A stretch of DNA of 64,000 nucleotides from Streptomyces sp. CB02923. GTDB lineage: Bacteria > Actinomycetota > Actinomycetes > Streptomycetales > Streptomycetaceae. The stretch covers positions 181,427-245,426 of the forward strand of contig NZ_LWKZ01000024.1 in NCBI RefSeq assembly GCF_001905005.1, in the 5' to 3' direction. The position numbers were made by a program, and so were the translations under genes. Every line of letters starts with the position of its first letter. Positions within the stretch are counted from its first letter, which is position 1. This document shows positions 18,029 to 25,467 of the stretch, piece after piece. The notes below the pieces were generated by a model. It saw only the letters and a list, made by a program, of their open reading frames with translations, made no database searches and was not told where the DNA came from.

Positions 18029-19944
18029 CCTCACGGCGCGGATGGGCGGCACTGCTGACCGCCCTGCTGATGCTCGTCGGCCTGACCGCCACGGCGGCAC
18101 ACGGCCGGCCCGCCGCGCCGCCGACGGCACCCGCGCCGTCGGCGGCGCGGCAGACCCTGACCTGGACCGCGGGCGACGACATCACCAGGTACACCTCCGC
18201 GCCCGCCACCGCCGTGGCCGGCCGGACCACCGTCGTCTTCGAGAACAGCACGGCCACCGGCAACACCATGGGGATGCCGCACACCCTGACCTTCGACGTC
18301 TCCGACCCCCGGTACAACAACGACGTGACGCTCAACATCATGGCCAATCCCGGCGACGCGCAGGGCGGAAAGTACACGGCCGAGGTCACCCTTTCCCCCG
18401 GCACGTACCGCTACCACTGCACGATCCCGGGCCACGAACAGATGCAGGGCATCCTGGTCGTCACGGACGGCGGCAGCGCGGACACCACGCCGCCGGAGAC
18501 CTCCGCGACGGTGGACGGCGTGCGGAACGCGGACGGCGCGTACGTCGGCGGGGCGACGGTGACGGTCGCCGCCTCCGACACCGGCTCCGGGGTCAACACC
18601 GTCGAATACGCGGTGGGCGGCGGGGCGTTCCAGCCGTACACCGCACCGGTGCTGATCCGGCAGCCCGGCACGTACCAGGTCCGCTACCGCGCCACCGACA
18701 AGGCGGGCAACACCGCCGCCGAGAAGACGGCGGGGTTCACGGTCGTGGCACCACCCGGTGACACCACGCCGCCGCGGACCTCGGCGACGACCGAGGGGCA
18801 GCGCAACTCGGACGGCGAGTACATCGGCCGGGCCACCGTGACGGTCACCGCCACCGACAGCGGCTCCGGCGTCGCCGCGGTCGAGTACTCCCTCGACGGC
18901 GGCCCGTTCCTCGCGTACACGGCGCCCGTCGTGGCGGACCGGACCGGCCGGCACACCGTCGCGCACCGCGCCACCGACCGGGCGGGCAACACGTCCGAGG
19001 CGGTACGGGTGTCCTTCACCGTGGTCCCGGGCGGCGGGGTGCCCGCGCCGGACTGCCCCGAGTGGGACGAGCGGCGCACCGTCGTCGTCGGCACGGTCGA
19101 CACGGGCGTGCCCAACCGGGTCACCCGCAACCGCTGCACCGTCAACGAGCTGATCGAGGACGAGAAGGACTGGTCCTCGCGCGCCCTGTTCCTCAAGCAC
19201 GTCAGGACGGTCACCGGCAAGCTGCTCGCGGACGGGGTGCTCGACGGGCGCGAGAGCGGAGCCGTGAACTCGGCCGCCGACAAGTCCGGAATCGGCACGC
19301 CCGGTCACCACACCGGCTACCGCGACCTGTTCGACGGTACGAAGGCGTCCTTCGACCGCTGGCGGCAGGTCGGCGGCGGTGCTTTCGGGCTGACCGCCGA
19401 CGGTGCGATGACCAGCAGTTCCACGGTGCCGGGCATGGGGATGCTGTGGTTCCCGCGGCGTGCGTACGACGACTTCTCGCTGCGGCTGCGGTTCCGCGAC
19501 GACGCGCCGGGCACCGGCAACGCCAACGGCGGCGTCTTCGTCCGCTTCCCGTACGTCCACGACCACCCCGAGGAGCCCCGGCCGGAGTGGGTGGCCGTCA
19601 AGTACGGGCACGAGATACAGATCCTGGACCGGCCGGACGGGGACCTGTACAAGACGGGTTCGGTGTACGGGTTCGACCGGGTCGGTCTCGGCGGCGCGGG
19701 CGTCACACCGAAGGGCACCTGGAACGACTACGAGATCCGGGTGGTGGGCCAGCACTACGCGGTCTTCCGCAACGGTGTGCTGATCAACGAGTTCGACAAC
19801 ACCGGCGGCCAGGAGTTCTTCCCGCCGCGGCCGGACGATCCGGGCACCGACGGCCGCCGGTTCGCCGCGGGCTACCTCGGCCTCCAGGTGCACGGGGCGG
19901 CCGACGTCATCTCGTACCGCGACGTCCGCATCAAGGAGCTGTAG
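18025..19944 (+). CDS. Secreted cupredoxin / OmpL47 repeat / DUF1080-like protein
   Basis: This modular exported protein has 639 aa. After a signal peptide, about residues 45-150 form a type 1 copper cupredoxin with ligands in MPHTLTF (His) and YHCTIPGHEQM (Cys, His, Met). Two OmpL47-type beta-sandwich repeats follow (about 160-345), each starting TPP-TSAT and ending YRATDKAGNT or HRATDRAGNT. A linker contains CPEWDERRTVVVGTVDTG. The C-terminal third (about 430-639) is a DUF1080/3-keto-disaccharide hydrolase-like jelly roll. It is translationally coupled to the sugar dehydrogenase upstream, suggesting paired action outside the cell on oxidised sugars, possibly with electron transfer through the copper site. 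Confidence 0.87.
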   Translation: MTSRRGWAALLTALLMLVGLTATAAHGRPAAPPTAPAPSAARQTLTWTAGDDITRYTSAPATAVAGRTTVVFENSTATGNTMGMPHTLTFDVSDPRYNNDVTLNIMANPGDAQGGKYTAEVTLSPGTYRYHCTIPGHEQMQGILVVTDGGSADTTPPETSATVDGVRNADGAYVGGATVTVAASDTGSGVNTVEYAVGGGAFQPYTAPVLIRQPGTYQVRYRATDKAGNTAAEKTAGFTVVAPPGDTTPPRTSATTEGQRNSDGEYIGRATVTVTATDSGSGVAAVEYSLDGGPFLAYTAPVVADRTGRHTVAHRATDRAGNTSEAVRVSFTVVPGGGVPAPDCPEWDERRTVVVGTVDTGVPNRVTRNRCTVNELIEDEKDWSSRALFLKHVRTVTGKLLADGVLDGRESGAVNSAADKSGIGTPGHHTGYRDLFDGTKASFDRWRQVGGGAFGLTADGAMTSSSTVPGMGMLWFPRRAYDDFSLRLRFRDDAPGTGNANGGVFVRFPYVHDHPEEPRPEWVAVKYGHEIQILDRPDGDLYKTGSVYGFDRVGLGGAGVTPKGTWNDYEIRVVGQHYAVFRNGVLINEFDNTGGQEFFPPRPDDPGTDGRRFAAGYLGLQVHGAADVISYRDVRIKEL

Positions 19945-19966
19945 GGGTACGGGGGTGACGGCCGCG

Positions 19967-20002
19967 GGGCGGGGCGGTGGGCGCGGGCCCGCCGCCCCGC
20001 CC
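19967..20002. terminator. Bidirectional hairpin between convergent genes
   Basis: A perfect 11-bp inverted repeat (GGGCGGGGCGG at 19967-19977, complement at 19992-20002) with a 14-nt loop sits between the convergent cupredoxin fusion and LPMO genes. There is no T-tract, as is common in Streptomyces. Confidence 0.7.
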
Positions 20003-20007
20003 TTGCG

Positions 20008-20523
20008 TCAGCGTATGTTGACGTCGATGCAGGCGTAGAAGGCGTTGGAGGTGTCCGCGACGTTCCAGACGGCGAGCACCTTCTGCTTGCCCTTGATGCC
20101 CTGGAAGTTCACGTTGTGGGTGACGGAGGCGGGCGGCTTGGCCCCGTTGTCGTTGATCTCCGCGATCTTGCGTCCGCCGATGAAGTACTGCCAGGTGCTG
20201 GTGCGGTGCTGGGCCGTCAGCCGCCAGGTGAACGCCTGGGAGCTGCCGACGGAGGTCGCCTTCCAGCCCTTGCTGTCGTCGTCCAGCTCTCTGAACTGCG
20301 CGTTGCCGCCGCTGCAGCTCTTGAGGCCCTTGGGGCCCTCGACGCTCTGCGGCTCCCACTTGATGGGACCACAGGAGACGGTGCCCGCCGCGCACTGGGC
20401 CTGCCGGCTCGCCGGGGCGTTCACGTAGCCGTGGGCGCTGGCCGAGCTCGCGGGCAGGGTGACGACGAGGAGCGGGGCCACTGCGGCGCCGATGGCCGTG
20501 GCGATCTTCCTCTTCCGGTGCAT
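20008..20523 (-). CDS. AA10 lytic polysaccharide monooxygenase
   Basis: This secreted copper enzyme of 171 aa cleaves crystalline chitin or cellulose oxidatively. The signal peptide ends at SASA, leaving His31 (HGYVN) as mature N-terminus and first histidine-brace ligand. The second brace His is H106 in TAQHRTSTW, and the axial Phe is F162 (NAFYACIDV). It is a single-domain form without a separate carbohydrate-binding module, the usual size for chitin-active AA10 proteins. A DasR-like site lies about 195 bp upstream, which fits N-acetylglucosamine-responsive control. Confidence 0.95.
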   Translation of the reverse strand: MHRKRKIATAIGAAVAPLLVVTLPASSASAHGYVNAPASRQAQCAAGTVSCGPIKWEPQSVEGPKGLKSCSGGNAQFRELDDDSKGWKATSVGSSQAFTWRLTAQHRTSTWQYFIGGRKIAEINDNGAKPPASVTHNVNFQGIKGKQKVLAVWNVADTSNAFYACIDVNIR

Positions 20524-20715
20524 GTCGACTCCTTCACGGTGGGGGTCCGGTGCCGGGCGGACGGGTACCGGCGCTGTCGCGCGGTACGTCCGGCCGGGGC
20601 GGGCCCCGCTGGTGGGGGTGGGGTGACGCGAAGGTGTGGTGCCGACGCGCGAGGACCGCGGCCGCCCCTGGTGCAGTGCCGACTACGTGGGGGAAGGCTG
20701 GATTCCCGCTCGCCA

Positions 20716-20731
20716 ATTGGTCTAGACTTTA
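20716..20731. promoter_or_regulatory. Candidate DasR-responsive element (dre)
   Basis: The stretch ATTGGTCTAGACTTTA contains TGGTCTAGAC, ten of the twelve bases of the palindromic dre core TGGTCTAGACCA known for the GntR regulator DasR of Streptomyces. A partial second copy, TGGTCAAGA, begins 29 bp further on at 20747. The site lies in the region upstream of the LPMO gene, which is the kind of chitin-use gene DasR represses. Confidence 0.65.
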
Positions 20732-20815
20732 CCGATCGGCAGGCCCTGGTCAAGAGGGTGGACATCAACTCGTCCTGTCCCAGGGGTCACTTACGCCCCA
20801 CGAGCAGGCGGTCCC

Positions 20816-21277
20816 TCACACCTTGGGAATCTCGAAGTACCGGTTCATGCCGGCCGCCAGCCCCAGGTCACCGGAGACCTTGATCTTACGGGTCAGGACC
20901 ATCGTCACCGGGTTGCCGTTGCCCGACACCAGCCGCAGGAACTCCGCGTCGCCCATGGTCAGCGTCAGCCGCGGCTCGGCCGTACCGGCGCCCTCGCGGA
21001 CCGTGCACACCCCGTCCGCCAGGGTGGTCTCCCAGACGGCCGCCCGCTCGCCGGTGATCCGCCAGCGGATCACCGCGCACACCCCGGCCGCGGCGTCCGG
21101 GCGGAACTGCCGCCCCATCCGCCCGAAGACCTCGCCGAGCACCCGGTCCCGCAGCTCGCCCCGCGCCACCGCGGTGATCTCCTTCGTGGACAGCCCCTTC
21201 ACGATCCGCGCGAACTCCTCGGGCGTGACGCTCGCGAAGTCGAGCTCCGCCAGCAGCGACCTGACGTCTTGGGCCAC
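20816..21277 (-). CDS. SCP2-like sterol/lipid-carrier domain protein
   Basis: This protein of 153 aa starts at GTG 21277 (VAQDVRSLL) behind a GAGGAGAG ribosome site. The C-terminal half has the SCP2 pattern: WETTLADGVCTVREG, LTMGDAEFLRLVSGNGNP and KIKVSGDLGLAAGM, ending in a short basic tail. SCP2 domains bind lipids or acyl-CoA in a hydrophobic tunnel. The first 50 residues are helical with no recognised domain. It is divergent from a secreted protein gene. The function in the cell is unknown. Confidence 0.82.
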   Translation of the reverse strand: MAQDVRSLLAELDFASVTPEEFARIVKGLSTKEITAVARGELRDRVLGEVFGRMGRQFRPDAAAGVCAVIRWRITGERAAVWETTLADGVCTVREGAGTAEPRLTLTMGDAEFLRLVSGNGNPVTMVLTRKIKVSGDLGLAAGMNRYFEIPKV

Positions 21278-21599
21278 GGCACTCTCCTCATCCCATGATT
21301 GCCCCCTCTGCATGGTGCACGTACCCCGCCGCGCGGCGCCTGCCGGGGCCCGCGAACGGCTCGTCCCGGCTCCCCCACCGGTCACATCCGGCCGCCGACG
21401 CCACGGTTCACGCCGTTCCCCCGGCTCTGCGGCGTTCCGGGGGTTGGCGGCCCGCCTTCCGGATACCCGTCGCCCGTACACCGCGCGGAGGCGGCCGTTC
21501 CGACGTACCCGCCTCTCCTCCCGCGCAGCACACCCGGCCGCCGCCGACCGTACGGCGCAACCGGCGGGAGGGGAGGCCCCCGCAAGGAGGAGCGTCACC
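21278..21599. other. Divergent intergenic region, no gene seen
   Basis: These 322 bases separate the SCP2-like gene (leftward) from a secreted protein gene (rightward). They must hold both promoters, but I see no convincing -35/-10 pair or operator. The only clear element is the AAGGAGGAG ribosome site of the rightward gene near its end. Confidence 0.6.
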
Positions 21600-22103
21600 A
21601 TGTCCGGAACCCGGACCGTCCGCCGCGCCGCCCTGGCCGCCGCCCTGACGGCGCTCGCCGTCACCGCGCCCGCCGGATCGAGCGCCACCGCCGCGCCCGC
21701 CCCCGCACCGGCCGGCGATCAGACCGAGGTACCCTCCCGCGGCGGCCGTACGGACTCGGCCGTCGACCGGGTCGCCCACTTCTACGGCAGCTACCTCGAC
21801 GCCGTGACCGACGACGGACGCGGCGCACTGACCCAGGCCCTGCGCGCCCACTACCTCACCCCCGAACTGCGGGCACGCCTGGCGAACTGGGAACAGCGGG
21901 AGCACGCGGACGGCGTGCTACGCGCCCAGGACACCCCCACGGCCTGGCGCGTCACCTACAACGACAGCGCCATGGGCCGAGCCTGGACCCGGGTCCGCCT
22001 CACCTGGGGCGGCCCGGAGCAGCCGCGCCACACCCACCTGCTCGTCACCTCCGACCTGAACACTCTGCGCATCTCCGACATCGAGCCGGGCTCGGAGCAG
22101 TAG
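21600..22103 (+). CDS. Secreted protein of unknown function
   Basis: This 167-aa protein starts at an ATG behind a strong AAGGAGGAG site. It has an Ala-rich signal peptide (ALAAALTALAVTAPAGSSATA). The mature part has a helical first half (VAHFYGSYLDAVTD, ALRAHYLTPELRARL) and a beta-rich second half with RVTYND and HTHLLVTSDLNTLRISDIEP. The layout recalls small exported DUF3828-like or NTF2-like domains, but I do not recognise it. It is convergent with a lipoprotein gene. Confidence 0.75.
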   Translation: MSGTRTVRRAALAAALTALAVTAPAGSSATAAPAPAPAGDQTEVPSRGGRTDSAVDRVAHFYGSYLDAVTDDGRGALTQALRAHYLTPELRARLANWEQREHADGVLRAQDTPTAWRVTYNDSAMGRAWTRVRLTWGGPEQPRHTHLLVTSDLNTLRISDIEPGSEQ

Positions 22104-22187
22104 CGGCCCGCGGGCTCCCGGCCCGGCCCGCGGACCCCACACGAGGACGGCCGCCACGCCGGGCCGCGGCGCCCCCTGCGTACGCGG

Positions 22188-22715
22188 TCAGAACCGCTGC
22201 TGCTCGGCCCCTGGCGGAAGGAAGCACGGGGTACTGACGGAGAAGCGGAGCAGGTTGGGCGGCTTCACGGAATCCGCGATGAGGCTGAACCGCTCCTTGT
22301 CATGAAACCCGTACAGCACCGCCTCGGGCCGCTGCGGCCGCTCTTCGTAGCTGGTGACGCGCACCCCGTGCTCCTCCAGAGCCCGGCGGACCTTGCGCAC
22401 GGCCTCGATGTGCCGGTCCTGCGGCACCTGCGCGTAGACGGCGTAGGTGAGGGTGAAGCGCCCGTCGTCCGGAACTTCGTCGTCGCGCCCCACGCACTTC
22501 TCGAAGTCCTCCGCGGGTGCGGGGTCGTCAGTGGCTTTCACCCCCGCGTAATGAGCCATGGCCGTCGTGTACTGCTCGGCCCAGGCCAGGGCATCCGCCC
22601 GGCTCTTGCGCGGCAGGGGCTCGTTGGGGTCATCAGCCTGCTGGGACACACAGCCTCCGGCGAAGAGAACGGCCGTCAATGCCGTGAGGATCAGGGGAAG
22701 ACGTCGTCCGGTCAT
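22188..22715 (-). CDS. Small lipoprotein downstream of a DUF1023 hydrolase
   Basis: This predicted lipoprotein of 175 aa has a signal segment LILTALTAVLFAGGC and lipobox cysteine C22. The mature domain has a conserved-looking CVGRDDEVPDDGRFTLTYAVYA core. The ATG at 22715 lies 7 nt after the stop of the hydrolase gene, so the two are very likely one transcript; a TTG start at 22733 would overlap that gene. No family is recognised. Pairing with a WXG-like exported-type hydrolase suggests a cognate surface or immunity role, which is inference only. Confidence 0.78.
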   Translation of the reverse strand: MTGRRLPLILTALTAVLFAGGCVSQQADDPNEPLPRKSRADALAWAEQYTTAMAHYAGVKATDDPAPAEDFEKCVGRDDEVPDDGRFTLTYAVYAQVPQDRHIEAVRKVRRALEEHGVRVTSYEERPQRPEAVLYGFHDKERFSLIADSVKPPNLLRFSVSTPCFLPPGAEQQRF

Positions 22716-22722
22716 GTCCGGA

Positions 22723-24387
22723 TCACTGAACAAAGGCCGGGCCGCCGGGGGCGACCGGGACGACGGGGGTCAGCGGTTTGTCGTGGCGCTCGGTGGGCTT
22801 CTGGCCTGCGATGATTTTCCCCTGGTTGGTGAGGCTGTCGCTGTCGTCGTCCCAGTATCCACTGTGGCCGTGGGTGTCGACCTTGAATCGTGTACCGCCG
22901 AAATCCGACTTGTTCGGTGTGGTGCCCAGGGTCATGTCGGTGGCATTGCGGATGGGGTCGTCCTCGGCGATTCCGGTGTAGAAGTGGCCGGGGTCGACGT
23001 TGAGGTCCTTCGCGTGGTCGACGCCCATGCCGGGGCTGCCGACGACCGAGATGTTGTCGGCGTCCAGGCCGTCGCCGCCGGACGCCGCGGAACCCACCAC
23101 GGTGGTGCCGTAGCTGTGTCCGAGCACGGTGAGGTTGGCCCGCTCGCCGCCTTCGTGCGAAGCCCGCAGCCCGTGGGTGAAGTGCCGCAGGTCCGGTCCG
23201 GCGTCGTCGGCCCGGCCCTTGCCCGCGACATCGAGGTTGCCCGCCTCCGAGACGGGGATCTCCGGGGCGTCGTAACCGAGCCAGTAGACCATCGAGGTCT
23301 TCGCCGTCGGGTCCGCGTGCTGCGCCGAGCGCCGCAGTTTGTCCACCCGTTCCAGCTGGCCGTCGGTGGATTCCATCGTGGTGGAGGTGCCCGGTACCTG
23401 GACACCCACGTTGTCGGCGGTGTCCGGGTTGCCCATGGCGATGACGGCCTTGCCGTCGCCCGCGGAGTCAAAACCGAGGACGTAGAGCTTCTTGCCGTCC
23501 TCGGCGCCGTCGCGCTTGTCGAGTTCCCGCTGGAGCGTCAGCAGGTTGTTGAGGCGCTTGTTGTAATCGTCGGTCGAGTACTTGTCGTGGTACTCGTAGT
23601 TCTCCATCGCGCCCAGTTCCTGCTCCAGGGCGAGCCGGTTGGCGTCGTCCCGCACGGTGGAGGGCAGGCCGTCGGTCTTGCCGATGATCTCCGGATGCAG
23701 TGCCGCGTACGCTTCCCGCTGGTCCTGCGGCAGACCCTTCCACCACTGCGCGGCGTCCTCCGGATCACCCGGCGGGTACGGCTTGCCGAGATCGGTGTGC
23801 AGGGCCTTGGACGCCTGCTTGACGTCGTCGCGCGCCTCGCCGGCCGCGTCGTCGATGTTTCCCTGCAGGATGTCGCCGGTGAGCAGGCCCAGTGCCTTGG
23901 CGCCGTCGTCGCTGGCCTTGCGCGCATGCTGCACGGAGTCGTTGAGCTGGACCTGGTAGTACTCCAGCTTCGAGAACAGGTCGAGCCGGTCCTGCTCGGT
24001 CTCGCCCTCCTGGGCCTCTTCACGGCCCTTGGGCGGGTGGACGACGCCTTCGTCGTCCACGGAGAAGTGCTCGGCTTCCAGCTCCTTGACCGCGATCCGG
24101 AGCCGGTTCTGCGCCAGCAGCATGCCGGACCGGGCGATACCGATGGCTTCGGAGACGGCCATCGCTTCGGTACGCACGATGCCGAACCGGGTCTCGAGGT
24201 CCTCCAGGTAGAACAGTGCGGCGCTGGCGTCGTCGCCCTTCCAGTGCGCGTGCAGCGGGCCGGTCACCTTGCTCCGGTGCCGGCTGCCCAGCTCGTCCAT
24301 CTGCGTGGAGAGCTGGTGCCACGCCTTGTCGGCCGCCTCAGCGTCGGAGAAGTCCTGCTTCAGCAGGCGTGTGTAGTCAGATGCCAT
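22723..24387 (-). CDS. WXG-like helical N-terminus / DUF1023 alpha-beta hydrolase
   Basis: This protein has 554 aa and no classical signal peptide. The first 110 residues are helical with a central W-x-G-like turn (HWKGDDASAALFYLEDL), as in ESX/type VII-associated proteins. The middle is rich in charged helices. The C-terminal half is a DUF1023-type alpha/beta hydrolase with the nucleophile elbow GHSYGTT, the following GSAASGG and a GSPGMGVDHAKDL strand; a late His near DTHGHSGYWDD could complete the triad. Such proteins are frequent in actinobacteria but poorly understood. A small lipoprotein follows it directly. Confidence 0.82.
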   Translation of the reverse strand: MASDYTRLLKQDFSDAEAADKAWHQLSTQMDELGSRHRSKVTGPLHAHWKGDDASAALFYLEDLETRFGIVRTEAMAVSEAIGIARSGMLLAQNRLRIAVKELEAEHFSVDDEGVVHPPKGREEAQEGETEQDRLDLFSKLEYYQVQLNDSVQHARKASDDGAKALGLLTGDILQGNIDDAAGEARDDVKQASKALHTDLGKPYPPGDPEDAAQWWKGLPQDQREAYAALHPEIIGKTDGLPSTVRDDANRLALEQELGAMENYEYHDKYSTDDYNKRLNNLLTLQRELDKRDGAEDGKKLYVLGFDSAGDGKAVIAMGNPDTADNVGVQVPGTSTTMESTDGQLERVDKLRRSAQHADPTAKTSMVYWLGYDAPEIPVSEAGNLDVAGKGRADDAGPDLRHFTHGLRASHEGGERANLTVLGHSYGTTVVGSAASGGDGLDADNISVVGSPGMGVDHAKDLNVDPGHFYTGIAEDDPIRNATDMTLGTTPNKSDFGGTRFKVDTHGHSGYWDDDSDSLTNQGKIIAGQKPTERHDKPLTPVVPVAPGGPAFVQ

Positions 24388-24731
24388 GTGGGGGTGCCTG
24401 GTGTTTCCGTCCGTCGTTGCATCGCGTCGCGCCTGAGGCCCCGGGCCCGGTGAGTCAGCCGCAAGGCGGGGCCGAGCGAGTCGGCCGCCGCGCGGGTATC
24501 CGTCTCCCCCACTGCTTCTCCCGTTCCCCATGTCACCCCAGCAGGCGACCAAGACAGGGGTGAACGCTATCAACACTCCTGCTTCAGCCGGCGCCCCCGA
24601 GCCGCGGTCGGGTCGTGCCTTGCGGGTGCGGCGGGCACGACGCCGTTCGGTCTCCTGACCCGGTGTCACGGATGCGAGGTGGTGGTGGGATAGGTTCGTT
24701 CGACATTCCGTTTGCCCTGGAGGTTGCAGGT
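24388..24731. other. Divergent intergenic region, no gene seen
   Basis: These 344 bases lie between the DUF1023 hydrolase (leftward) and the ABM-domain protein (rightward). Besides the GGAGG ribosome site just before 24732, I see no clear promoter, operator or hairpin. Confidence 0.6.
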
Positions 24732-25037
24732 ATGCCGGTCGTAGTCGCCACGGTCAGGACGAAGCCCGGGGAGCTGGAGACGGCGCTCGACGTCTTCCGT
24801 TCACACGCGCCCGCCGTCCATGAGGAGGACGGCTGCCTGCTGTACGCGGTCCATGCGGGAGAGGACCGGGTGGTGGTCGTGGAGAACTGGGCGGACGGTG
24901 CCGCGCTGGACGCCCATTCCCGGGGGGCCGCGCTCGCCGCCATCGCCGCCGGGGTGACCGGCCTGCTCGCCGCGCCGATGGATGTCGCCGTCCTGGACTC
25001 CGTCCCGATGGGCGACCCGGGCAAATCCACGCTTTAG
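24732..25037 (+). CDS. ABM-domain (YgiN-like) monooxygenase-fold protein
   Basis: This dimeric alpha/beta-barrel-type protein of 101 aa belongs to the antibiotic-biosynthesis-monooxygenase superfamily. It shows VVVATVRTKPGELETALDVF, then EEDGCLLYAVHAGEDRVVVVENWAD and a C-terminal strand DVAVLDSVPMG. The start at 24732 follows GGAGG and gives the normal family length. Members oxidise aromatic compounds or simply bind small molecules. No pathway context is visible here. Confidence 0.85.
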   Translation: MPVVVATVRTKPGELETALDVFRSHAPAVHEEDGCLLYAVHAGEDRVVVVENWADGAALDAHSRGAALAAIAAGVTGLLAAPMDVAVLDSVPMGDPGKSTL

Positions 25038-25467
25038 GCGCACCGCACGGAGTTGCCTCCGTAAAAGGAAAGTAAACACTCCGTCAATTCCGCGCCCGGG
25101 GGAGTCTGTCATTTCGGGCGATGCGCATTTATCGCGAGCGGCCACCACCTCTCCGCTCCGGCACGCATACCGCCGACTCACTCCCGCCCCCCGTTAACCG
25201 GCCATTCTCGCGACGCCTTCGACTTTCGCCGATACGCGCGTGACCTGCCGTTTCGTGCAGCCGGAAAGCAGGGGGTACGGGGGCGGGGCCCGTATGGACG
25301 CCCGCGGTCGGCCCGGCCGACTGGCCGGATGTTCGCGTCTTGGTAAAGGGCCTGCCAACGCGCGTTCGCGTCAACTTGGAACCCTTGATCGACGGCCGTT
25401 AGCATGGAAATGGTTGTCCGGGGCAACTAACTAGCCGTCATGCCCCGGAATCAAGGAGGAATCACCT
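25038..25467. other. Intergenic region with hairpin and candidate promoter
   Basis: These 430 bases begin with a small hairpin (ACGGAG at 25047, CTCCGT at 25057, followed by AAAAGG) that may end the ABM gene. The first 200 bases are noticeably more AT-rich than their surroundings. The distal part carries the candidate promoter and inverted repeat listed separately, and then the AAGGAGGAATC ribosome site of the ligase gene. No open frame here looks coding. Confidence 0.6.
25376..25427 (+). promoter_or_regulatory. Candidate promoter and operator before the AMP-ligase
   Basis: TTGGAA (25376-25381) and TAGCAT (25400-25405) are spaced by 18 bp. An inverted repeat GTTG-N7-CAAC (25413-25427) covers the expected transcription start, about 40 bp before the ligase ATG. 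Its position would suit repression, but no regulator gene lies alongside. Confidence 0.35.

Noticed and set aside
25047..25062. Riboswitch or small RNA in the AT-rich gap after the ABM gene
   Set aside because: Only a short hairpin is visible, with no conserved riboswitch core; a weak terminator explains it.
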